From NCBI RefSeq assembly GCF_004664715.2, contig NC_051072.1:34976142-35040141 (forward strand): a stretch of DNA of 64,000 bases, given 5' to 3'. The notes under the pieces were generated by a model. The model had not been told where the DNA came from and did not search any database. It was given only the letters and a program-made list of their open reading frames with translations. The position numbers and the translations under genes are program-made. The number at the start of each line of letters is the position of its first letter. Position 1 is the first letter of the stretch. This DNA comes from Peromyscus leucopus (taxonomy: Eukaryota; Chordata; Mammalia; Rodentia; Cricetidae). Of this stretch, positions 22,510 through 33,105 are shown piece by piece.

Positions 22510-24138
22510 AGTCACCATACTCTCTGCCGCAGCCTCAGAATTTTCATCAACATTCCCCGCCCCCGGCCTCCCCGCCACTCGTCATTTACACCAATGTACA
22601 ATAATAGGAAAACACATTGCCAGGCGTGCCTCAGCATGTCCAGGACCGGATGACCCTCCCTCCTCAAACTGCGTCGGATGAAAAAAGTGCCAAGGCTTTC
22701 TTTCCCTGTGACCCAAGTATAAAAAACTGGCGCTGTGTAAGGTCGGCCTGCCATGTCCTGAATACGCCATGTGGCATCTGCACCCGCCCAGCTTCGTGGT
22801 GTCGATGATTGAAAACCGCAGAGGGTTGGGGTCTTATTTATTTATTTATTTATTTTGAAACCCCCCCCGGGGCCCCCACTTTCCTCGAAGAAACCTGTGA
22901 CTCTCTCGGGAGAGCCTAGTAGCTGTGACCCCACGCTGGAAGGAGGTATGATCAAAGGCAGCCTGGGCAGACTTGGGAAAACATCTCCACCGAGGATGGA
23001 CAATACTGCCTGTGAAAAGGTTATTCCCACCGCGTTGGGACAGCAGATCACATTACTCAGGAGTAACAACATGAAAGGGCAAAATCTGCCCACAGTCACC
23101 CACATACATGTTTTTCTTTCCAACCGGGGCAAATGGGAGACACCAGCCACAGCAGAACATCCTTCTTATCACTCACGGGGCGCGGGTGGGGAGGGGTATG
23201 GCGGGAAGAGTGCCTCTCCCTAATCAATACAGACGCTGAGCTTCAGCCACTGTTTAATTCCTTTTATATTTTTCTTTTCATTCAGAAACAGCTCACATTC
23301 ACCAAGACTTTTCTGTCTTAAACTTTTTTTTTTTTTTTAAATCCAAGCAATCACAAGCTATATTCTGTGGAAGACAAAATAACTTTGGAGGCGTAAATCT
23401 TAATGTCAATGACAGGAAGGCTTTGGTGAACCATTACCATAAATCTGACAAACGCTAATTTGATGGGTGGCTGTATCTGTCTGCTGCACGGCCAGTCTAG
23501 ACGGTCTATTGAGAAATCTTAAAACACAACTGTTTGTTCCCTGTGACACCATCTGGATATGGCAATAAGCGCCGACCCAGCGCCATTCACACATGGATCA
23601 AAGCACATGCTAATGCTATCATGAAGTCATACACATAAAAAATTCAATCTGAGAACTCGGAGCAATTTTCCTAAGTCTTCAGTGAAGAAACCCCAGACTT
23701 AGTGAGACTCAGAGCTAAGTGTGTGAAGGGGGGGTGGAGAGGGGGAAGGAACCGAATATTTAATGAGCTTGGCTTCCAGAGGAATGTTAGGCCACCCATT
23801 GTATTGGAAAAAGGCTCATGTCACACTTCAGTCATGGTACCCGTCAGGGTGCCCCTTTACAAAAATTGATCTGAGGACCTTTGTAATTACCTGTTTCAGC
23901 AGAGGGAGGAGGGTGGATTCAGGATGAGAAATAAAAGATGGGATCCAAGGTATAAATCGATCATTATATCACATTAGTCTGAACTGGCGGAAATGTTCAA
24001 TACTGCAAGCATTATGAAAAATCTTTCTCATTAAACTTACTGTGGCTTTAGATCAAAGAATCAAGGGCCTCCTATTGAACTCCTTTAAATATTACAAGCA
24101 TAAGACCAAGTCTGGCTGTGCATAAAATAGAAACAAAG
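22510..24138. other. repeat-free unique sequence, candidate conserved noncoding block
   Basis: Holds only a short (TTTA)n run at 22834-22856 followed by a C run, and a T14 run near 23323. The part from about 23230 to 24110 is AT-rich and free of recognisable transposons and of long frames. This is compatible with a regulatory block but unproven. Confidence 0.35.
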
Positions 24139-24159
24139 CCCCCACCCCACCCCCCACCC
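24139..24159 (-). other. G-quadruplex motif (minus strand)
   Basis: C runs of 5, 4, 6 and 3 bases separated by A on the plus strand. Confidence 0.65.
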
Positions 24160-26005
24160 TGTGCACCCTTATCTATCCTGTAGCTAGCTGGAGAGGAGCA
24201 TTCCTCATGAAATCTACGTTACAGATCAAACACTAAGAATCCCAACATTCTATAAAGTAGCAATGAATCAAGATTTGAATTGGATGGCAATTTCATAAAT
24301 GTTAAGTCTTTTACAATTTTAAGGCACTCTTTAAAACACATCACTCAACAGCACCTTCTCCATTGCAGATCACAGAGGCACTATTCAATTCTCGCCATCT
24401 TGGTATGGAAACTTCCCAGGAAGAAAGGAAGTTGCTAGTGCACCAGCGTTTCAACCCACTGTGTAGCACCCCCAGGAAATTTGAGGCTTGCATTTCCTGG
24501 CTTGCTGACATCATCTCCCCATCAGAATCTGACGGGGGGGGGAGGGGGGGGGCACAGGACAAAAAGCACCTTAAGAATATGCTATTATTATACTCATCTC
24601 TGTCTTTTAGGAGACCATAAATCTGTTATGTCCCGATTTCATTCATCTGGCCTAAGTCACACAAATACCCACCAGCATATTTTATTTTATAGCAATTACA
24701 ATAGGTGGGTCTACATTATGTGTGTACGGATGTGCACAAACACACACATCTGACAACATTAACTGTCAAAATGCATTAGCCATGCCACAGGAGGCGAGTT
24801 ACACAGCAAAACCAGTGAGGAATTACATGCTTTGTCCGTCAGAGACTGTGGTCCATGCAGCAGATTGCGAGCTTACGCAGTTACTATAGGTTTACCCACA
24901 CAAAGTCAGCCTAAAACGGGGACTTGAGCGAGCCCCTTTCTGCCTGCAGGAATATGCAGAGGGCACGCGGGAAACCAGTCACGTGGCATTCCTGCTTCTA
25001 CAATGTCTCAAGTTTTTAAAAAGGCCAGATCAAGTCCATAATTCTACAGTGCTGGCTATGTCTCAGCAAATAAACGTGAGAACAGAAGATGAACGTTGGC
25101 AGGAATTTTCTTAAAATTCAAATCAATTTCCAAGGAAGACATCTCCCAAAGTATTTCCTAACACAAAATACTTCAAATGGACTATTAATAACATAACACT
25201 TTTGTTTCTTAGCAAAAAAAAAAAGGGGGGGGGAATCTACCAATTTTAACATCCCATCCAATAAGGAGTTTCCCCTAAAGAATCTTAAAATAAGAAAAGT
25301 TCTTGGTACACCAACTGCCAATCAACTGTACAAGTTTCCAATTTAAATGACAATGTTTTTATTATATGTTCAACCTAAACCACAGAGTCCATTACTACAA
25401 CATAATCTGGATCACAAAGAAAGCCAGAAGAGCAGCTTGTTGCTCTGAACTACGTAATTCCTGAGAGACCTGCAAAAACCCAACATAAGAACATAACCCA
25501 CCTCTTCCAAGGACAGACAGCTCTTGTCCTAACTTCCAAAGAAATAAAAACTGCACAGATATGAGCTAGCTTAGTCTACAAGTTAATTATACACTAAGAT
25601 TTCTTAGCAGAACTAAGAAGTATTCCATTTGCATGATTCACCATAATGATTAGGTGGTACTCTAGGGAGAGTTAAGATAAAAATACTGATCTAAAATAAC
25701 TGGGAAATCATACTCATTCTTGTTAAGCATTTTACATATTTATATAGACGGACTGTTTTTGCAAATATAATTAAACATCTATGTGCTGCTCCCTATTACA
25801 CGGACTAAATTGCAACTGATAATCATGTTGTCTACCAATAATGGCTTCCTTTCAGGCTGTGGTTGTAATTCTGTAAGTTTAAAAGGGAAAAAAAATCACC
25901 CAAACATTGCTTAATGTAGCTAATCAGGCATTTTCAAAAATTAGACTGTAATGAAACGTTAGACGGCCCTTGCAGGGCTTTAGAAAGTCCTGGAGTGGAA
26001 CTGTA
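24160..26005. other. repeat-free unique sequence
   Basis: About 1.85 kb with no SINE, LTR or gene recognised. It includes a G-rich run at 24534-24552 and an A/G run at 25214-25233. Confidence 0.45.
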
Positions 26006-26019
26006 CTGCCATCTACTGG
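26006..26019 (-). promoter_or_regulatory. CTCF core motif, reverse orientation
   Basis: The minus strand reads CCAGTAGATGGCAG, matching all 14 positions of the published CTCF core consensus CCASYAGRKGGCRS. It lies in unique sequence, not in a SINE. Binding is predicted, not shown. Confidence 0.65.
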
Positions 26020-26739
26020 CTGCTGCCCAAAAGTGCCAGGATCTAACAGGGTCAGTGTATCTAAGGGCAGGCAGCTTCCTAACTGCATGTTACCAAAGGA
26101 ATCCATCCTAAGGGAAACAGCCCCACAGATGCCAGAGAGAAATCACAAAACTCAGACCTGATTTTTAAAGAGAAAGATAGCATTTTTCCCAACCACTATT
26201 CCAGAGCATGACTTTATTTGCTGGCTTTGAAATGTGAAAGTATAATGGCCCACAATCTAAGTATTTTCTACCATTAACAACCAACCCACCAAGAGGTTCC
26301 TGTACTGATGAAATGATCGTGCCCGGACAGTTCTTTCCAATCCCAAAAGTGTGTGCCTCAGACAGATCTCGCTTCTGAGGAAAACAGCAAAAACCAGCCT
26401 AAGTCTGCATAAGCACCTCTAGATATGTTCTTTCGTGCACCAATCAAAACAATTCCGGTTGCCCTCTAGGGATCACTTTATCCGGAGTACCCTTTGGGCC
26501 AAACCTGGCTGTGGGCTCACGTTACAGCATTTAACCCCCTCCGGGAGAAAGCATATTGGGGAAGCCATAAGATACAGTGGTATTCTGAGTTTGACCGAAC
26601 TGACTGAAAATCTACATGGACAGAAAAGACTACGATGGTATCACCAGAAGGAGTCTTTGCCCCCTTAAGGGGCTGCCTCATAGGAGTTCAAACAATTATT
26701 TTTAAGTAGCTTACAAGCAGATGTCAAGAGTGGGAAATA
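26020..26739. other. unique noncoding sequence
   Basis: No gene or repeat is recognised. A weaker CTCF-like string (gccctctaggga, 10/12 of the core) occurs near 26461 and is not called. Confidence 0.45.
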
Positions 26740-26962
26740 CAACAAGTCTCTCTCATTTTTCAAGTTTATTTATTTTTATTTTATGGACATTGGTGTTTTG
26801 TCTGCAGGTGTGTCTGTCTAAGGACATCAGATCCCCTGACACAGGAGTTATAGACCATTGTGAGCGGCCATGTGGGTTCTGAGAATTGAACCTGGGTCCT
26901 CTGAAAGGGCAGTCTGTGCTTCCAACGGCTGGGCCATCTCTCCAGCCCCTCAACAAGACTCT
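26740..26962 (-). repeat. B2 SINE (antisense) with TSD
   Basis: Full-length antisense B2: ttattttatggacattggtg, ggacatcagatcccctgaca, gagcggccatgtgggttctg, gaacctgggtcctctgaaag, gggccatctctccagcccc. Direct repeats caacaagtctct (26740-26751) and caacaagactct (26951-26962) match at 11 of 12 positions and mark the insertion. Confidence 0.93.
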
Positions 26963-29900
26963 TTAGTGAAAGTGGAGCTGCAATCCCAACTGGCGATCAC
27001 CGATCTGTGTGCAGATCTCTATCTGAATACATGGCGCTGCGGCCCATTATGACTCACAATATACATGCTGCAATTATGGCTGGCTATATGTGTGAACACC
27101 TTAGACAAAACCGCTGCTGCTGGCTCCTTTGGGTTTTTGCATTTTTTAAACAATAATCTGGGGGGAAAAAAAACAGATTACAGACAGAAAACATTTAAAT
27201 GACAGAATTTTTAAAAGGGATTTAGTCTCCACTAACATAGCCCTTTTAGGCCCCATAATTGAAGAACTCTAAAGAACCACAAAATAAACTGAAACTCCCA
27301 GACATAAAGAGATCCACTTATTAATTAAAAGCAGCCCTCCTTCGCTATTAAAATAAGGTTGGCCATGCATACGTTATTGCCGTCACAGTCTCACGTGAGG
27401 CAGTATTCAAAACACATAAAAGTTGAATAGTTCTCTATGTTCGGAGTGGAGTTAAGTCATGTCTGCTTGCACAAAACTGTTTTTGCAAAGCTGCCACCGA
27501 GAGAGGATGAGAGAAAAAGGAGGAAAAAGCACCAAGTCTCAAATTCACCGCCCCTCTTTGGGTAGGGGGTGTTGTGGACAACGTGAGGTGAACCAGAAAA
27601 TAAATGCCTGATGCTTTCTCTGTTGTAAAAACTGGAACCAGAAATTAAGACAAGCACCACAAAACAAAGAGGCAGGGAACTAATTTTAAAAATTACATAT
27701 TAATGAAGTACAAATTCTTTGGAGGCTTTTTTGCAAGTCTGAGTTTTGGTTTTGAATCTATGAAGTATATATCGGACTGGTTTATCTATGAGAAAAGACA
27801 ATGGTCACCAGCAAAAAAAAAGAAGGAAAAAGAGAGAGAAAAAGAAACACTAGGCACTGTTAACATTTTATACTGTCATTTTACTATAATCACATTAGAA
27901 ACTTTGTGGTCCTAAAGTTCATTGTTCATATTAGCTGTCCTTTAAAGCTATGGATGACCAGACAGTAAAATCAGGGACTAAACCAAAAAAGGGAAAAATC
28001 TGTCCTTCTGTATTTACATCATCTCTCCTCGGCGTGAATCAGCCACTGCATCTCAGAGGGAAAGGCGGCACTGTTAACTGAACGCCACAGTTTGCCAGAA
28101 GTCTCGGGCTTAAACACAGGAAAGAAATGCATTTCCAGAACCGATCTGAAACCAAGCTCCTCATTTGATAAAGCACCTATCTCTCCACAGCCGTGCACGG
28201 TCATTTCTGTTTTGGAGACGACACGGGACTACAGAGTGACCTCTTACCTCCCGTATGTACTCGTGTGTGTGACTGGCGACAGGTGAAAGAGTTTACCAGC
28301 AAGGACAACATAAGCTTAGAAACTGACCCAGCTTAGGAACACAGTTTCTCTTTCCAGGCTCTCACAAACTGCATCTGCTTTCCCTTCGCTACGGATGAGA
28401 GATGCAAAGAGAAGATTCCCAGGGAGACGGACAGCTTTCCAGGTGTGGAATCTGCTACTGTTGATGGCTTCCTGGCAGGTGTGTGACAGGTTTCATTACC
28501 TGAAAAAACCTCTAATACAGGATGACGACCCCCATACGGAGGCATTTCATGGCAACAGCAGCACCTTCCCACCATGCCTTGCAGTAAGTAGCCTGGACGC
28601 CCGGGAGCCTCCGGAGCACAGTCAGAACAGCGTGTCCTCACTCTGTTTACTTGAAGACCTGTTTTCTAACTCAATTAAATAGCAAGTACCATTTAATCTC
28701 TCTCCCAACCCAGCGAGAGCCCCCAGATGAGACAACACACATCACAGAATTTATTATTCTTGGTTGAGCTTCGGGAACTAATGGTGAGGAGGAAACTGGA
28801 AGGCCAGCCTGAGCAGCCTGTGCCTGGGGAAGAGCACAGGCGCAGTCCTGGCGCTGGGATAAATAAATCCGAAGTGGGATCAGTAGATAGGTTTTTTTCT
28901 TTCTCTTTAATTCTAAATGGGACTCGGGCATTTAAAGCGGGGGGTCAGGGATGTGACACCACCCCTCCGTCCATCTAATACTTGGTTTCTACTGAAAACC
29001 TAATTTCCTCCCCCAGATTGCTTCACCATCCGTGAGAAAAGAACTTCCACTTTTAACCTTCAATTTGTATCACACAGTTCGGGTATATATGAACATCTTG
29101 TGTTCACTTTTAATTTTCTCCTTCTTGGGGCGTTAAGGCTCCAAATGCTCACAAGGGTTATGGTGCATTCGTGGAAGTCAGGAGACACGGTGGTGGGAAT
29201 GATGTCGTGATCCTGCTGCTTTAGTGTGCTTTACAAGGGGCTTTCCTGGGAAGGGTGTCCAGGGCCCAGGCCGAAGGCGAAATGCACCTTGATGCAACAG
29301 AGGAGGCAGACTGCACTGTAAGTGAAACCCAAACTTGCACTCCGGCCCAGCCTGAGAGCATGCCTTCATGCGCTGCGGGGACCTGTCTTTCCCCTTCTTT
29401 CTTTCAGATTCAGCAATAGAGAAAGCACTCGGGGTGCCGGTGCATGTCCCCCCTCAATAGGGAATCTATGCTCACCCAGCTTCTATGAAGTTAATGAGAC
29501 TCGAACTGGTTCAAGAAAAAAGGTATCTAAAATCTTACTCTTTCTAAGCATGCATTTCATACAGAGAACTAGATAGAAACAAGCCACATTTTATAAGAAT
29601 ACCAAATTTCTGTCAAGCTCAGACCAGGAACTCCCCCTCCAAACAAACAAACAGCAAATCATGAAAGCCTAGAAACATGTTTGGTCAGAAACAGAAGAAA
29701 CGGAGGCAGGAGAGAGAAAAAGAGGAAGAAAAGAAGGAGAGGGAAGGAGAGGGGAAGCAGAAGGGAATACTAGGGGACAAAAAGTAAAAATGAGCCAAAG
29801 TGAAATGAATGATGAATCCTGAAAGGACAAGAAAACACTTCCCTTGAACGTCAGGGACTCACACTCGGGAGAGATACACCTCAGTTACACGAGCTGGCCA

Positions 29901-31246
29901 CTGAACAAAAAAAGAAATTCCAGAGACAGCAAAATGAAACCAGTCCCTTGTATATGATTCAAATAAGCCCAACCAATCATCTTCACCTAAAGATTTAAGA
30001 ATCGAGGGTGGTAACAAAATGACCTCATGCTTCAGGAAGCACCCTATGGCTCTCCAGGTTAGCACTTGGCTTAGCCAATAGTTTGGCTGGATCCCAGTAC
30101 GTGGAAAACAAGACACAAAACAAAAGGTATCTGGGCCACCTATTTGGACACTACAGTGTTCCAATGAGGTCATCATCGCATTCCAGGAGTTTCTCGCCTC
30201 AGCTACCACTGGCAACAAACCGGAACAGGGCTTGTTAATCAAGCAGGAAAAGTCATTACCTTTTCAGGGACTGAAACATCTGTGTTGCTGAAGGTAGGGA
30301 TGGCTCAGCCAGGAGCGGGGTTACACGCTCCCTCATTCCCGGCCACTGACCCTCTCTCAGTCCACCCAAGAGGAGGAGTTTCAAGTGCAGAGGACCAGGG
30401 AGAGGTGGGAAAGTCTCCATTTCTAGCTGGGGACTGGGTGTAATTCAGGACAGAGGACAAGTCACTTGCAAGGGAGCTAACTGGCCTTCCTACATCTTTC
30501 TATCACCAGGCAATGACTCCATACGGTAAAAAGTCTTCCACCATCTCTTCATGAAGAAACAGTCCTCTCAGCATTGAAACAAAAGCAAAACAATCTACCA
30601 GTTTTACAGTAGTATCAGGAGTAAATTCTGTTCTGTGGAGAAGCCGCAAATCCAATCAAGAGTCTTGGTGTCCTCCACGACCACCAAGAGTCTTGCCGCC
30701 ACGGCACCAGTGAACACATCTTGCCTGGCAAGTCAGTATAACAGCAGGCATGGCCCAGTACCAGATAAGACCATTGGTGTCTTTTTTTAATACCAGAAAT
30801 CTGTAGAGAACCTTCCAGAACTATGAAAGCTAGCCAGTAATGAGCTTCCTGGTCAGGTCAAGATTGATTTCTCTCTATCTTGTAACCAAAGTATGTGGTG
30901 TCTTCAGCAACAGTCTTACCATCTACTTAGGGTGGGTAACCAAGAGCAATGCCAATAGCCTGAGTGGTTCTGGGTGTCTCTGGGGCCTCTCTAATAACTT
31001 GTAGGGAGGTGACCGTGCCTGGCGCTGAGATTTTCATGTGATAGTCCATGTCTTCTGGGAGCAGCGCTAAATGTGGGTACTTCCATTCAAACTCCTTTTT
31101 TCAAAGAAAAACAAAAACAACTGTACTTCTGATTAGCTCGCAAATCTTCTTCACACACCCAAATGTTCATGCTGTCAAACTATCTTCTAAACACTGACAT
31201 CTATAGATCAATCTGTGCTGTTCTCCAACCCTTGCTGTGCAGTATT
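26963..31246. other. 4.3-kb transposon-free unique sequence
   Basis: No SINE, LINE or LTR is recognisable. Frames such as 28395-28682 (plus) and 28333-28641 (minus) overlap and show no domain. A purine-rich run lies at 29695-29775. Within it, 30530-31102 may be a decayed retrocopy. No exon could be supported. Confidence 0.4.
30530..31102 (-). pseudogene. possible decayed processed pseudogene, parent unknown
   Basis: On the minus strand, from about 31102 downward, one frame stays open for roughly 57 codons. It then carries isolated stops while keeping protein-like composition (for example PEDMDYHMKISAPGTV). No intron-like breaks are visible. I cannot name a parent gene and see no clear poly(A) tail, so this is a weak call. 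Chance is a real alternative. Confidence 0.2.
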
Positions 31247-31757
31247 AGTGGAAGGTGTGTTACATCTGTTTACGCCGTGGAACATTTGTTTAAAGATGCC
31301 AAGGTGTGTTGCACTCTTTTATGTTGGATGTGTTTAACCATGCGGAGCTGTGTTACTTTGCCTGCCTAAAACACCTGATTGGTCCAATAAAGAACTGAAT
31401 GGTCAATAGCTAGGCGAGAAAGGACAGGCAGGGTTTCCAGGCAAAGAGAATAAACAGGAGGAGAAAAAGAGAAGATAGAGGAACAAAAAAAGGAGGAGGA
31501 GGACTCCAGAGGCCAGGAACCCAGCAAGCCATGGAGTAAGAAGTAAAGAACGGTACACACAACAGAGAAAGGTAAAAGCACAGAGGCAGAAGGTCGACAG
31601 GATCATTTAAGAAAAGCTGGCTAGAAACAAGCCAAGCTAAGGCCAGGCATTCATAAGCAACAGTAAGTCTCAGTCTATTTATTTGGGAGCTGGGAGGGGG
31701 GCCCCCCACCAAACAGAAAAGAGTAAACAAACAAACAAACAGAAAACCCAACAACAA
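31247..31757 (+). mobile_element. solo LTR, class II ERV-like, plus strand
   Basis: Landmarks run in LTR order: gaaggtgtgttacatctgtt, gtggaacatttgtttaaaga, gtgttactttgcctgcctaa, aacacctgattggtccaata, caagccaagctaaggccagg, and a GGGAGCTGG/GGCCCCCC end followed by an AC-rich terminus. An AATAAA lies at about 31387. It is a different subfamily from the LTRs at 6.7 and 8.4 kb but has the same architecture. Ends and target duplication are not resolved, and no viral coding sequence is attached. Confidence 0.75.
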
Positions 31758-32483
31758 ACCCTGGTCAGAGAAGCTTACTGTAGTGGTGAATGCAGAGATG
31801 CATTCCCACTCAAAATGTTGAAAATAAGTTCCATAGGGGGACATTTATATCACACACACACACACACCCCGCCACAAGCTCACAGAATACTGAGGGAAGA
31901 GGGGGTAGAAAGAAAGAATGAGCAGATGGAGACGGTGCTGTGGAATGCTAGCCTCTGGATAGGACATGACTGTTACACATATAAACTTACAGCAGCTGTG
32001 CTGACCTACACAATGTCTGCACAAGACCCGGCCAGTTATAAGTTCTAACACAGACTGGTGGGGGACTCCCGAGGCCCACCCTACCTGAGGAGCCATTGGC
32101 AATTGATGGCTGCTGGAGGAAGGAGTCATGTTTATGAGTGTGGCCAATGATAGGCTCCCCATGCCCCAGTGGATGACCCCCAAGTCCATGGACATATATA
32201 TGGGCAGCACTAACTGGACCTAAGAGATGAAAAAATATATAAAGACAAAAGGATGTCAGGAAATAAAAGGGCTGGAAGGGAGGTGTAAAGGGGTTTCTGG
32301 GAAGAAGTAGAGGAGATGATAGGATGATTTGACCAAGATACACTGTATACACAAATGAAATTTTCAAAGATTCAGTGAAAAAAAGTAAGCTGCCTATTCA
32401 ATAAAACGTAAGTCAGTGTGTTCAACACAATGTTTAAAAAGTTAAAATTTTGTGGTCAAAATGGCTTACTTAAAAAGATCACA
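31758..32483. other. unique noncoding sequence with a short CA run
   Basis: A (CA)n run of about 18 bp lies at 31849-31866. Overlapping frames of 121-144 codons on the minus strand have no domain signal. No gene is recognised. Confidence 0.45.
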
Positions 32484-32700
32484 TGGAGGCTGGAGAGATG
32501 GCTCAGTGTTTAAGAACACTGGCTGAGCTTCCAGAAGACCCAGGTTTGATTCCTGGCACCCACATGGTAGCTTACAGTGGCCTGTAACCCCAGTACCAAG
32601 GGATCTGATGCCCTCTTCTGGCATCTGAGGGCACCATGCATGCATGTGCTACACAGACATCCATATAAGGAAAACACCCGTCCACATAAAGCAAAACAAT
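32484..32700 (+). repeat. B2 SINE
   Basis: Full B2 order: ggaggctggagagatggctc, cccaggtttgattcctggca, cccacatggtagcttacagt, ctgatgccctcttctggcat, then an A-rich tail. It carries a CTCF-like core at 32608-32621. Confidence 0.95.
32608..32621 (-). promoter_or_regulatory. B2-borne CTCF-like motif, reverse orientation
   Basis: The minus strand reads CCAGAAGAGGGCAT, 12/14 matches to CCASYAGRKGGCRS. B2 elements are known carriers of CTCF motifs in rodents. This copy is weaker than the unique-sequence sites. Confidence 0.35.
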
Positions 32701-32852
32701 CATATGAGAGCTATTGATATTTTTTTATTAAAATATAAGAGATTGAAGGTTAAAATTTAAAACTCCTATTGGGAGAATATTTTCAACATCTTAGGTACTG
32801 AAATGCCAATGTGGCATGTAGGAAGCACATGCAGCAGACCATGGTTTAGAAA

Positions 32853-33105
32853 CTAAAAGTTACTGCAATTCCAGAGCCTCATAGGCTATTGATGCATACA
32901 GAAGGACCCCCATGCTGACTGATAACCAATGCACATGAATCTAAAAGTTACTGCAATAGCCTCATAGGCTACTGATGCATACAGAAGGACCCCCATGCTG
33001 ACTGATGACCAATGCACATGAATCTAAAAGTTACTGCAATAACCTCATAGGTACTGATGCATACAGAAGGACCCCCATGCTGACTGATACCAATGCACAT
33101 GAATC
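32853..33105. repeat. three-copy tandem repeat, 83-88 bp unit
   Basis: Units start at 32853, 32941 and 33024 with ctaaaagttactgcaat. Each contains gcatacagaaggaccccc and ends accaatgcacatgaatc. The copies differ by small indels, so unit lengths are 88, 83 and 82 bp. High similarity implies recent tandem duplication. Confidence 0.95.

Noticed and set aside
22211..22681. 156-codon plus frame with a His run
   Set aside because: The His run is the CCA repeat, the rest has no domain, and overlapping frames are open on the other strand.
26461..26474. CTCF-like string around gccctctaggga
   Set aside because: The TGG end of the core is disrupted.
29392..29524. Acceptor-like ttctttctttcag and donor-like aaaggtatct bracketing about 115 bp
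   Set aside because: The enclosed sequence has no recognisable protein or conservation evidence, so no exon is called.
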